Shown here piece by piece: positions 56,080 to 64,000 of a DNA stretch of 64,000 nt; within the stretch, counting starts at the first letter, position 1, and every line of letters starts with the position of its first letter. The DNA comes from Acinetobacter gandensis (lineage in GTDB: Bacteria > Pseudomonadota > Gammaproteobacteria > Pseudomonadales > Moraxellaceae). The translations under genes were made by a program, and so were the position numbers. Under the pieces are notes generated by a model that was not told the DNA's origin, ran no database searches, and saw only the letters and a program-made list of their open reading frames with translations. Location: contig NZ_LZDS01000001.1 of the NCBI RefSeq assembly GCF_001678755.1, positions 186,001-250,000 on the forward strand. Reading direction: 5' to 3'.

Positions 56080-57870
56080 ATGAATACGGCAATACAAGCA
56101 GCGCTCGATCATGCAGTGCAATCCCTTCAAGCTGAAGGTGTACTCCCATCTGACTGGAACAACTCAAGCAATTTGACTCGAACTAAAGACCGAAGCCATG
56201 GTGACTTTGCGTCGAACATTGCTATGATTGCCTCTAAAGCTGCGGGTATGAAGCCACGCGATTTAGCCGAAAAAATTCTCGCAAATCTTCCTGAAGTCGC
56301 AGATATCAGCAAAGCAGAAATTGCAGGTCCTGGCTTTATCAATTTCTTTTTGAATGCAGACCAACGCTTTGCTGTGTTAGACCAAATTCAGGCTCAGAAA
56401 GATCAATTCGGTCGTACCCAAGCCAATGCTGAAAAACGCGTTCAAGTTGAATTCGTTTCTGCAAACCCAACTTCTAGCCTACACGTGGGTCATGGTCGTG
56501 GCGCAGCATACGGTATGACGGTTGCTAATCTACTTGAAGCAACGGGTGCTAAAGTTGACCGTGAATATTATGTAAACGATGCTGGCCGTCAAATGGATAT
56601 TTTGGCGACTTCAACCTATTTACGTTATTTAGAATTAACGGGTCAGGAATTGGTATTCCCTAAAAATGCATACCAAGGCGACTACGTTAAAGAAATCGCG
56701 CAAAGCATTATTGATCAAGACGGCGATGCACATGTACGTCCAGTTGCGGACATCTATAAAGATGTACCAGAAGACGTTCAATATGCAGCTGAGCTTGATG
56801 CCGAAGGCAACAAAGTGGTGCTTTCTGGCGACAAAGAAAAGCATATTGATGGTTTGATTCATAATTCTCAAAACCATTTGGCTGCAGGCTACCGTGTATT
56901 CCATCAAGCTGCGCTGAAAGCCATTCTTGATGATATTAAAGATGACCTTGGTGAGTTTGGTGTGACCTTCAACCAATGGTTCAGCGAAGCAACATTGACT
57001 GAAAAAATTGATGAAGCATTACAAATGCTGGATCAACGTGGCTTCCTTTATGAAAAGGATGGCAACATTTGGTTTAAATCGACTGAATTTGGCGATGAAA
57101 AAGACCGTGTTGTTAAACGTCGTAACGGTCAAACCACTTATTTTGCCTCAGACATCGCATATCACCTGAATAAATTACAACGTGGCTATACGGATATCAT
57201 CGATATTTGGGGTTCTGACCACCACGGTTATATCGCACGTGTAAAAGCAGCCATTGATGCGCTAGGTTATGACTCTAAAAAATTAACTGTACTATTAGTT
57301 CAGTTCGTGAGCTTGTGGCGTGGCGGCGAGATGGTACAAATGTCATCACGTTCAGGTCAGTTCGTAACTTTACGTGACCTTCGTAAAGAAGTCGGTAACG
57401 ATGCTGCTCGTTTCTACTACGTGATGCGTAAATCAGAACAACACATTGACTTCGACTTAGACCTAGCTGTGTCACAAAGTAAAGACAATGCGGTGTACTA
57501 CATTCAATATGCGCATGCACGTATCTGTCGTATGTTAGAAAAAGCAGTGGCAACCAATGTTCAATTCTCTGCTGAAAATGCTCGCCAGTTCGCTGCAAAA
57601 CTTGAGCTTGAAGCTGAAACAGAAGTATTGGCTAAACTTGCTGCTTATCCTGAAATTGTCGTTCGTGCTGCAAACAGCTATGAACCACACCAAGTGGGTA
57701 ACTACTTAAAAGAACTTGCTGCGCTGTTCCACGGTTGGTACAACGAAAATAAAGTATTGGGTGATGATGCTGAATTAACACAAGCGCGCCTATTACTTTC
57801 TGTTAACGTGCAACAAGTACTGCGCAACGGTCTTGAATTACTCGGTGTGAGTGCTCCTGAAAGCATGTAA
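56080..57870 (+). CDS. argS: Arginyl-tRNA synthetase
   Basis: Class I synthetase of 596 residues: N-terminal Add1 domain, the HIGH-like HVGHGRGAAYG, WGSDHHGYIARVKAA, and the KMSKS-equivalent MSSRSG. The C-terminal anticodon-binding domain ends LLGVSAPESM. It is single-copy and essential. Its promoter must be in the 178-base gap after DUF2798. Confidence 0.98.
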   Translation: MNTAIQAALDHAVQSLQAEGVLPSDWNNSSNLTRTKDRSHGDFASNIAMIASKAAGMKPRDLAEKILANLPEVADISKAEIAGPGFINFFLNADQRFAVLDQIQAQKDQFGRTQANAEKRVQVEFVSANPTSSLHVGHGRGAAYGMTVANLLEATGAKVDREYYVNDAGRQMDILATSTYLRYLELTGQELVFPKNAYQGDYVKEIAQSIIDQDGDAHVRPVADIYKDVPEDVQYAAELDAEGNKVVLSGDKEKHIDGLIHNSQNHLAAGYRVFHQAALKAILDDIKDDLGEFGVTFNQWFSEATLTEKIDEALQMLDQRGFLYEKDGNIWFKSTEFGDEKDRVVKRRNGQTTYFASDIAYHLNKLQRGYTDIIDIWGSDHHGYIARVKAAIDALGYDSKKLTVLLVQFVSLWRGGEMVQMSSRSGQFVTLRDLRKEVGNDAARFYYVMRKSEQHIDFDLDLAVSQSKDNAVYYIQYAHARICRMLEKAVATNVQFSAENARQFAAKLELEAETEVLAKLAAYPEIVVRAANSYEPHQVGNYLKELAALFHGWYNENKVLGDDAELTQARLLLSVNVQQVLRNGLELLGVSAPESM

Positions 57871-58171
57871 GCAACCATTCATGTTGCGAACACAATAGAA
57901 TTCATCGGGATCGCCCATGCACAAACACAGCGCATGGGTTTAAGCGTCATCAATTGCATTGTGCTAAAAAGAATCCTTTTCAATACAGGCTCGAAATGAG
58001 CCTGTATTTCGTTTATATTCAGCAATATGTCCGTGTCATCTTGGCTGTGCTGAAATTGTGAAAATTAAACAAATTCCTGATGACACTCATGTAATATATA
58101 ACAATCAAGACTTGCTACTTTGGGCTGCCCCAAAGTGGTTCGTGACAATTAAAATTAAATGAGGTTTCCAC
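57871..58171. other. Region between argS and the SPOR gene with two hairpins
   Basis: CCCATGC pairs with GCATGGG (57914-57938) and ATACAGGCTC with GAGCCTGTAT (57983-58007), the latter followed by TTTCGTTTA, likely the argS terminator. No gene is seen. Confidence 0.6.
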
Positions 58172-58771
58172 GTGTTTGGAAAAACGCAGCGCGGTGTATC
58201 TGATCGGCCAAATAAGCCTAAAAAACCATTGATTCCAGCATGGCTAGGTACACTTGTCATCATTTTAATCGTGTTGAGTTTCTTAGTTGCGCTCATGCTT
58301 TGGAAACCTTGGGAGCCTGTGAAGCCAAAAGGTCAAATTACGTCTGAACATTATCAGGAAGAAACCAATAAAGACTATCGTTTCTACGACCTGTTGCCTC
58401 AGCAACAAGTGACGCCAATTCCTGAACAAGCTGTTCCAGAAACCGAAAATAAAGAAACGGTGGTGATTGTTGATGCACCAGAACAAAAGCCAGTTGAAAC
58501 CACAGAGCCTGGAATAGAAGCCACAGAAACTGCGCCTGTTGCTGCAAGTTATATTCTGCAAGTGCGCAGTTATGATGATCCTGATCAAGCCGATGCACGA
58601 CGTGCTGAAATTATTTTGAACGGTTTATCAGCCGATGTGATTCAAAGTAATGAAAACGGTAAAATTTGGTACCGTGTCGTGTCTGGCCCTTATGATTCAC
58701 AAGAAGCCGCTGTGATTGCACAACAGACTTTACGTCATAGCAGCATCGACTCCATTGTCGTAAAACGCTAA
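58172..58771 (+). CDS. SPOR-domain protein (FtsN-like)
   Basis: A 199-residue bitopic protein: basic cytoplasmic start with PNKPKKPLIP, one membrane helix (WLGTLVIILIVLSFLVALML, about 24-43), a Glu/Pro/Thr linker (about 50-125), and a C-terminal SPOR domain (YILQVRSYDDPDQADARRAEI to VVKR). SPOR domains bind denuded peptidoglycan at the septum. It lies after argS, as SPOR genes do in several proteobacteria, suggesting an FtsN-type division protein. Confidence 0.88.
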   Translation: MFGKTQRGVSDRPNKPKKPLIPAWLGTLVIILIVLSFLVALMLWKPWEPVKPKGQITSEHYQEETNKDYRFYDLLPQQQVTPIPEQAVPETENKETVVIVDAPEQKPVETTEPGIEATETAPVAASYILQVRSYDDPDQADARRAEIILNGLSADVIQSNENGKIWYRVVSGPYDSQEAAVIAQQTLRHSSIDSIVVKR

Positions 58772-58782
58772 GTGACTGAATT

Positions 58783-58809
58783 AAAAAAGCGCCAAATGGC
58801 GCTTTTTTT
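58783..58809 (+). terminator. Terminator after the SPOR gene
   Basis: AAAAGCGCCA and TGGCGCTTTT pair around AA, followed by a T run. Confidence 0.88.
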
Positions 58810-58913
58810 ATCTCTTGTGTTTCCTACCTATTCGGAGAGGGGCACTGCTTTTCAATGGAAAGGTCTCGAATACCTTCGTCCTAACCCTCTCAAAAGAAAT
58901 AGAAATATTTATC

Positions 58914-59765
58914 TTACAAGGTATGCCCTAAAGCCTCACCCATTACCACCGTTGAATTGGCTTTGAAAGCCGCATCCCACTGCATTTTATTTTCTTCAAA
59001 TAAAACCACAGCAGTTGAACCCAAGTAGAAACGACCAAGTTCGGCACCTTTTTCCAAGAATAAATCGTGTTGATTTAACTCTAAGCGACCTGTTGGCTTT
59101 ACCTTCCCTGTTGCAACAGTTTCAATCCCTGCAACGATCATCGCGCCCACGAGTACCACAGCCATACGACCGACTTCAGTATCAAATAAGCAAACCATAC
59201 GCTCATTGCGCGCAAATAAACCCTGAATGTTTTCCGCAGTGGTTTGGTTCACTGAGAACAACTCACCTGGCACATATAGAGTTTCAGTTAAGGTCCCTGC
59301 AAATGGCATATGTACGCGGTGATAATCTTTTGGTGATAGATACACAGTTGCAAATTGACCATTTTTAAAGGGTTCAGCCAATTGTGGATCTGCAATCAAA
59401 TTTTCAACCGTAAATTTCTGACCTTTGGCCTGAAACACATCACCATTTTCAATTTTGCCTAATTGAGAAATTGCACCATCTGCGGGTGAAACAACACTAT
59501 TGGCATTGCTGTCAATTTCACGTACACCCTCTTTTAAAGAGCGCGTGAAAAACTCATTGAATGACTTAAATTTTAAGGCATTGCTTTGTTCAGCAATCGA
59601 CATATCGATGCCATACTGCGCTTTAAATGCAGTAATTACGGCATTTTTCACTACAGGATTTTCACTTGCTGCAAGCTTACCGACAATACGTGATAATTTA
59701 TGCTGTGGAACAACACGCTGTGCTTGAATAAAAATTTGTTTTTTTAACTGAGATGTAAGGCTCAA
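58914..59765 (-). CDS. psd: Phosphatidylserine decarboxylase proenzyme
   Basis: Makes phosphatidylethanolamine at the inner membrane. The 283-residue proenzyme has the self-cleavage site LGST with Ser250, which becomes the pyruvoyl group; [21 protein letters not shown] and [13 protein letters not shown] are further signatures. Its start overlaps the rhodanese stop by 4 bases, so both are co-translated. Confidence 0.96.
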   Translation of the reverse strand: MSLTSQLKKQIFIQAQRVVPQHKLSRIVGKLAASENPVVKNAVITAFKAQYGIDMSIAEQSNALKFKSFNEFFTRSLKEGVREIDSNANSVVSPADGAISQLGKIENGDVFQAKGQKFTVENLIADPQLAEPFKNGQFATVYLSPKDYHRVHMPFAGTLTETLYVPGELFSVNQTTAENIQGLFARNERMVCLFDTEVGRMAVVLVGAMIVAGIETVATGKVKPTGRLELNQHDLFLEKGAELGRFYLGSTAVVLFEENKMQWDAAFKANSTVVMGEALGHTL

Positions 59766-60610
59766 GACGGCAACTCTCCGGTGATCACAGGACTATCGAG
59801 TCGGTTGCCCCACTCGCTCCACGCACCATCATAAGCTTGAATGTTCCAACCGAGTAAACGTCCCAATATATAAGCCAAGCCTGAACGATGATGAGACTGA
59901 CAGTACACCACGACAGGTTCGTTTAAATTGAATCCCAATTGTTCTAAGCGTTGTTGTGTGCGTTCTAAAGGATGCAATTTTAAATGATTTTGTCGGTTTA
60001 GGGCAGTACTCCATTCGAAATGACGTGCACCTGGAATGTGACCGCCGCGTCGCGCGGCTAAACGTAGTCCGGTATATTCATCTTCGGTACGGCAATCCCA
60101 TACTTGTACCTGTTGCTGCTGTACCTGTTCCAGCAGCGTCTCGTAAGTCGTTTGGTACTGTTCACGTGCTTGCACATCGACAGTCACCAATGGAGATACT
60201 GGTGCAAACTGCTCAACGTCTGATGAGGTTGGCAAGCCCGCACCTAACCACGCATGAATACCACCGTTCAGTAAACTGGTATTTTCAAAACCGAGGCAAT
60301 GTAAGTTCCAAATTAAACGCCCTGCCCATGCCCCCCCTTCATCGTCATACACCACCACATGATGTTCTGGTGTGATATTCAGGTAAGCAATCAGCTGTTC
60401 TAAACCGGCCTGATCAGGCAATAGCCCCATCGCTTGTTCATCTTGGCGTACCAATAGTTTAGGTTGTACATGTAAGGCATGCGGGATATGTAATTGGTCA
60501 TACACCGAACGACGACTGAGGTCAATAATCCGTAGTTTTTCGTTGCCCAAATGAGGCACTAAATCTTCTGCTTCAATCAGCAGACCAAAATTAAATGTAG
60601 ATGCAGTCAT
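59762..60610 (-). CDS. Thiosulfate sulfurtransferase (two-domain rhodanese)
   Basis: A 282-residue tandem rhodanese: the first domain has [22 protein letters not shown], the second [12 protein letters not shown] and the active loop CQSHHRS with the persulfide Cys. ATG 60610 was chosen because the frame before it (to 60688) is basic and not homologous. It overlaps psd, the same gene pair seen in Pseudomonas-like bacteria. The sulfur donor and acceptor are unknown. Confidence 0.85.
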   Translation of the reverse strand: MTASTFNFGLLIEAEDLVPHLGNEKLRIIDLSRRSVYDQLHIPHALHVQPKLLVRQDEQAMGLLPDQAGLEQLIAYLNITPEHHVVVYDDEGGAWAGRLIWNLHCLGFENTSLLNGGIHAWLGAGLPTSSDVEQFAPVSPLVTVDVQAREQYQTTYETLLEQVQQQQVQVWDCRTEDEYTGLRLAARRGGHIPGARHFEWSTALNRQNHLKLHPLERTQQRLEQLGFNLNEPVVVYCQSHHRSGLAYILGRLLGWNIQAYDGAWSEWGNRLDSPVITGELPS

Positions 60611-60711
60611 CGTTTTCGTGTTGTACTTTGCCCGATTGAATTTGATCTTAGCATAAGTCATTTTCACTATTATTCTGAATTTTTGCATTCCTTTAGCAAT
60701 ATTTTAGATAT

Positions 60712-60743
60712 AAAAAAGCCGAATCATTGATTCGGCTTTTTAA
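60712..60743 (-). terminator. Terminator after pncB
   Basis: AAGCCGAATCA and TGATTCGGCTT pair around T with A and T runs. Confidence 0.88.
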
Positions 60744-60762
60744 GTTTTATCTAAAACTGTGC

Positions 60763-61971
60763 TTAAGCGCTCACTTCAGAGATGTCAAAAACCTGACGTA
60801 AATAAGCCAAGAAGGTGTCGTTATCCGTCATGGTTTTACCCGGACTGTCGGAAATTTTTGCCACAGATTGACCATTACATTCAACCAACTTCAACACGAT
60901 ATTCAGTGCAGTTTGCCCCATATCATTGGTCAAGTTGGTGCCAATACCAAAACTCACTTGGAAACGGTCTTTAAAGTAATTGTGTAAATCCCAAGCTTTT
61001 TCAATGTTCAAGCCATCACTGAAAGTCAGCATTTTGGTTTTACTGTCAATTTTAAGCTTTTTATAGTGTGCATATGCTTTGTCACCCCATTCATATGGGT
61101 CACCACTATCATGGCGTAAACCATCAAACAATTTGGCAAAGTACAGGTCAAAATCACGTAAGAATGCATCCATTCCAACCACATCGGTCAAGGCAATACC
61201 TAAATCACCGCGGTATTCCTGTACCCATGTTTCTAGCGCAGACTTTTGGAAGTTACGTAGACGAACATCAAGCGCTTGGAACGCTTGTAGGAACTCATGC
61301 GCCATGGTACCAATTGGAGTAATGTTCAAGTCTTTGGCAATCAGAACATTACTGGTACCACGGAAAATATACGGCGAAGCCTGATTAAATTCTTCAATTA
61401 CATGCTTTTGCCATGCATAACTATAACGACGACGCGTACCAAAATCAGACACCAAGAATGGTGGATCGTTTGGATTTTGCTGTGCTTCATACTGTTTCAG
61501 TAAGGCAATTTTATGCTGTAAACGGCGCTCACCTTCGGCTAAAACTTCAGGTGTACGAATACGTTGGAAATATAGTTCATTGACGATGGCTAAAACAAAG
61601 ATTTCGAACATCATCGCTTGAACCATTGGGCCTTCTACCCAAATATCGAGGCGACCTTCATCATCAATACCCGCTTTAATAAAACGGCGTTTTAATTGGA
61701 ATAATTCGAGATAATCAACAAAGTCACTTTTAATAAAACGTAAGCTACGTAAATAAGTCAGTTCATCTTCTTTGAATTTTAACTGGCAAAGCATGTCGAG
61801 TTGGCTGTTCAAATCATCCAAAATCTCAACCAGCGGATAAACTGTGTCGTCCAAATTACGGCAACGGAAATGATAAACGCTGTGGGTTTGAGGAAATTTG
61901 TGCAACACCACCTGAAGCATGGTGAATTTATATAGATCTGTGTCTAATAAAGAGTGAATGATTGGAGACAT
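60763..61971 (-). CDS. pncB: Nicotinate phosphoribosyltransferase
   Basis: Makes nicotinate mononucleotide for NAD salvage. The 402 residues show [20 protein letters not shown] at the start, [14 protein letters not shown] with the phosphorylated His, [13 protein letters not shown] and SDGLNIEKA. It is a single gene with a terminator. Confidence 0.95.
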   Translation of the reverse strand: MSPIIHSLLDTDLYKFTMLQVVLHKFPQTHSVYHFRCRNLDDTVYPLVEILDDLNSQLDMLCQLKFKEDELTYLRSLRFIKSDFVDYLELFQLKRRFIKAGIDDEGRLDIWVEGPMVQAMMFEIFVLAIVNELYFQRIRTPEVLAEGERRLQHKIALLKQYEAQQNPNDPPFLVSDFGTRRRYSYAWQKHVIEEFNQASPYIFRGTSNVLIAKDLNITPIGTMAHEFLQAFQALDVRLRNFQKSALETWVQEYRGDLGIALTDVVGMDAFLRDFDLYFAKLFDGLRHDSGDPYEWGDKAYAHYKKLKIDSKTKMLTFSDGLNIEKAWDLHNYFKDRFQVSFGIGTNLTNDMGQTALNIVLKLVECNGQSVAKISDSPGKTMTDNDTFLAYLRQVFDISEVSA

Positions 61972-62021
61972 AAAGACTTTCAGTTTTTATCAACTCATTG
62001 CATTAAAGCATACTTTATTTG

Positions 62022-62080
62022 AAAAAAGCCGATTGATTTGGTTGAATTCAGTATTAATTCACTCAAATCATCGGCTTTTT
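62022..62080. terminator. Terminator after the ankyrin-repeat gene
   Basis: AAAAAGCCGATGATTTGA (minus strand) pairs imperfectly with TCAAATCAATCGGCTTTTT over a long loop. It lies between the pncB start and the ankyrin stop. Confidence 0.65.
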
Positions 62081-62117
62081 CAGCATTTTTCAGCAGGATG
62101 AAAAACTTATTTTGCGG

Positions 62118-62618
62118 TTATTTTTTCAATAATTGCTGATATTTCTCTTCCTGACCAAACTCACGTGCAAACTGCTCTGCTGTTTTCTGCCCAGTTTGTT
62201 GCGCATTCATATCACAGTCAACTTGGCGCAATTGTTTGGCAATCGCCCACTCCAGTTTAAACATTGCACCCATCAGCGCAGTGTTGCCTTTATTGTCACG
62301 TGCGCAGCGATCTGCTCCATAGGCTAACAATGTCGTCACAATAGGTTGGTGACCATAGTAAGTCGCCATCATCAAGGGTGTGAAGCCTGAGCCATTACGT
62401 ACATCCACAGGAAAGCCATTTTTTAAGAACTCATCTATCACTTCTTGATTGCCTGTTTTCGCAGCCGCAAAGAATAAATTGATTAATTCTTGTTGTGAGG
62501 CCACCTGATGACTTTCAGACGCCTGAGTCGGGGAGATATCTGCAGCAACTGTAGCCGTTGCGAATGCGGTACTCGCTGCAAAAAGACTCATAAGTATTGC
62601 GTGCTTCAAAGCTTTCAT
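62118..62618 (-). CDS. ankB: Periplasmic ankyrin-repeat protein, AnkB-like
   Basis: A 166-residue protein: signal MKALKHAILMSLFAASTAFA, then ankyrin repeats (LFFAAAKTGNQEVIDEFLKNG; GFTPLMMATYYGHQPIVTTLLAYGA; GNTALMGAMFKLEWAI). It follows a catalase gene on the same strand, as ankB follows katB in Pseudomonas aeruginosa, where AnkB is needed for full catalase activity. That role is inferred. ATG 62618 has GGAG upstream. Confidence 0.8.
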   Translation of the reverse strand: MKALKHAILMSLFAASTAFATATVAADISPTQASESHQVASQQELINLFFAAAKTGNQEVIDEFLKNGFPVDVRNGSGFTPLMMATYYGHQPIVTTLLAYGADRCARDNKGNTALMGAMFKLEWAIAKQLRQVDCDMNAQQTGQKTAEQFAREFGQEEKYQQLLKK

Positions 62619-62691
62619 GATGAACTCCAACAAGAATCAAAATTACAAAGGTGTAAAACAACGGTTTTGAAAAAACATTCAGAAAAGAGTG

Positions 62692-62775
62692 CCTGTAAAA
62701 CTCCCCTAGGGTTGCAGGAAAGGATTTGAGTTTTACAGGACTTCTCGGTGGTGACTCCTATACCCTAGTCACCGA
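62692..62775. repeat. Inverted repeats between the catalase and ankB-like genes
   Basis: CCTGTAAAACTC (62692-62703) and its exact complement GAGTTTTACAGG (62728-62739) form a 12-base stem with a 24-base loop. A second hairpin follows with TCGGTG and CACCGA (62745-62775). No T run follows on either strand, so these are not typical terminators; an mRNA processing or attenuation site is possible. Confidence 0.65.
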
Positions 62776-62794
62776 TTTGATTGACGAATCGAAA

Positions 62795-64000
62795 TTAGTC
62801 TTTCAATTGAGCTGCTTTCGCTTTAACAGTCGCGATGTTACCGTTTACAGCCTTTGTCATACGTGTACCGTAGTCAGCATCTGCTTTGTAGAAGTAAGAC
62901 AACATGATGTGTTTCGTTTCTGAATCTTTAACGTTGCCTAAGTCAGCCGCTAAATTCATGATTAAGTTGTCTTTTTCTTTAGCAGTGTATGAACGGTAAA
63001 GTTCACCCGCTTGCTTGAAGTTTTGCTCTTTCACAGCACGTTGTTGAACTGTGCCAGAAAGTGGAGTTTCTACCGCACGTGCTTTAGCAGTCGCAGGTTT
63101 TGGCTCAATACGGCTTGGTTCGTAGTTCACGTTAGATGAAGTACCGCCAACGTTCATGTAGCCATCTTGGTTGTTGTTGTTCACATTAACCACTGGACGG
63201 TTTACAGGAATTTGTTGGTGGTTCGCACCCAAACGGTACATTTGAGTATCTGAGTAAGAGAAGATACGACCTTGTAATAGACGGTCTTCTGATGGCTCGA
63301 TACCTGGTACTAAGTTACCTGGAGCCAATGCCACTTGTTCCGTTTCTTGGAAGAAGTTTTTCGGCATACGGTTAAGTGTCAACGTACCCACTTTAGTTTC
63401 TGGAACTAGGTTAGTTGGCCAGATTTTAGTTGGATCTAGTGGATCGAAGTCAAACTTACCAAGGTCTTTAGGATCCATAACTTGGATGTAAAGATCCCAT
63501 TTAGGGAAGTTACCCGCGTTGATGTTTTTGTACAAATCGTTAGTCAAGTGGTTGAAGTCTTTACCTTGTAACTCACCCGCTTCTTTAACGTTCAGACCTT
63601 TCACGCCTTGTTTAGAGCGGAAGTTGAACTTCACGTATTTGTATTCGCCTTTATCGTTGTGCAGTTTGAATGCGTGTACACCGAAACCATCTTGCTCACG
63701 GTAGCTAGTTGGAACACCTAGGTTACCATACACATAAGTCAACATGTTGGTTGCCCATGGTTGGCTAGACAAAAAGTCAAATACGCGGTTCGCGTCTTGA
63801 ACGTTGTCAATTGGGCTTGGCTTCATTGCGTGAATGAAGTCAGGGAATTTGATTGCATCACGGATGAAGAATACTGGAGTTTGGTTACCCACTAAATCCC
63901 AGTTACCTTCTTGAGTGTAGAACTTGATCGCGAAACCGTGCGGGTCACGTAGAGTTTCTGGCGAATGTTTACCGTGAATTACTGTAGAGAAACGTAGGAA
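62795..64000 (-). CDS. Monofunctional haem catalase (5' end beyond window)
   Basis: The frame is open to the right edge; about 402 C-terminal residues are visible. Upstream codons read TVIHGKHSPETLRDPHGFAIKFYT, and the haem Tyr lies in RIFSYSDTQMYRLGANHQQIPVNRP. The catalytic His is beyond the edge. After the core the protein has a short helical tail (about 150 residues), fitting a small-subunit catalase of about 500 residues, not the large clade II type. A signal peptide, if any, cannot be seen. The neighbouring ankB-like gene suggests KatB. Confidence 0.93.
   Translation of the reverse strand, partial: FLRFSTVIHGKHSPETLRDPHGFAIKFYTQEGNWDLVGNQTPVFFIRDAIKFPDFIHAMKPSPIDNVQDANRVFDFLSSQPWATNMLTYVYGNLGVPTSYREQDGFGVHAFKLHNDKGEYKYVKFNFRSKQGVKGLNVKEAGELQGKDFNHLTNDLYKNINAGNFPKWDLYIQVMDPKDLGKFDFDPLDPTKIWPTNLVPETKVGTLTLNRMPKNFFQETEQVALAPGNLVPGIEPSEDRLLQGRIFSYSDTQMYRLGANHQQIPVNRPVVNVNNNNQDGYMNVGGTSSNVNYEPSRIEPKPATAKARAVETPLSGTVQQRAVKEQNFKQAGELYRSYTAKEKDNLIMNLAADLGNVKDSETKHIMLSYFYKADADYGTRMTKAVNGNIATVKAKAAQLKD

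Overview
The window is a stretch of a gammaproteobacterial chromosome, most probably Acinetobacter (Moraxellaceae). The evidence is the low-to-moderate GC content, the gene order murG-murC-ddl-ftsQ-ftsA-ftsZ-lpxC with a dciA gene beside lpxC, the aceE/aceF pair with a three-lipoyl AceF, pyrE divergent from a crc-position nuclease, and the protein sequences themselves. I cannot name the species. Nearly all of it is ordinary core chromosome with tight packing, and most transcription units end in clear hairpin plus T-tract terminators. I saw no tRNA, rRNA, insertion sequence, prophage or CRISPR array.

Layout. 1-5159: recJ (cut by the left edge), pdxH, glmM and guaB, all minus. 5440-5805: a YkgJ-type cysteine-cluster gene broken by one in-frame TGA. 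5905-7711: a diiron/MBL-fold protein, then a GDT1/TMEM165-type cation exporter gene preceded by a sigma70-like promoter and a yybP-ykoY (manganese) riboswitch. 7891-12584: aceF and aceE of pyruvate dehydrogenase. 12945-14189: an M23 peptidase and, on plus, dciA. 14287-22401: lpxC and the division/cell-wall block ftsZ, ftsA, ftsQ, ddl, murC, murG. 22693-25543: gshB, an orphan anchored/secreted protein and a DUF3565 protein. 25613-27219: an AT-rich accessory patch holding a prokaryotic viperin homologue (an antiviral radical-SAM enzyme family) and two small overlapping unknown genes. 27274-28783: pyrE and the Crc/ExoIII-like gene. 28890-29053: a candidate small RNA rich in GGA loops.

29327-39589 holds housekeeping and envelope genes: YffB, DUF2147, an esterase, azoR, a diguanylate cyclase, a GST, dsbD, an outer-membrane channel, an ankyrin protein, hpf, a Tsx-like channel and a GNAT. 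39710-45347: the urea ABC transporter operon urtABCDE, minus. 45718-52118: parE, yqiA, an esterase, dsbB and gshA. 52329-58771: DUF924, a lipoprotein, DUF445, a second lipoprotein, DUF2798, argS and a SPOR protein. 58914-64000: psd with a rhodanese, pncB, an ankB-like gene, and a catalase cut by the right edge.

The most interesting items are the viperin homologue, the GGA-loop RNA that looks like an unreported CsrA/RsmA antagonist, the nonsense-broken YkgJ gene, the manganese riboswitch, and the crc-position protein that keeps a complete AP-endonuclease active site.
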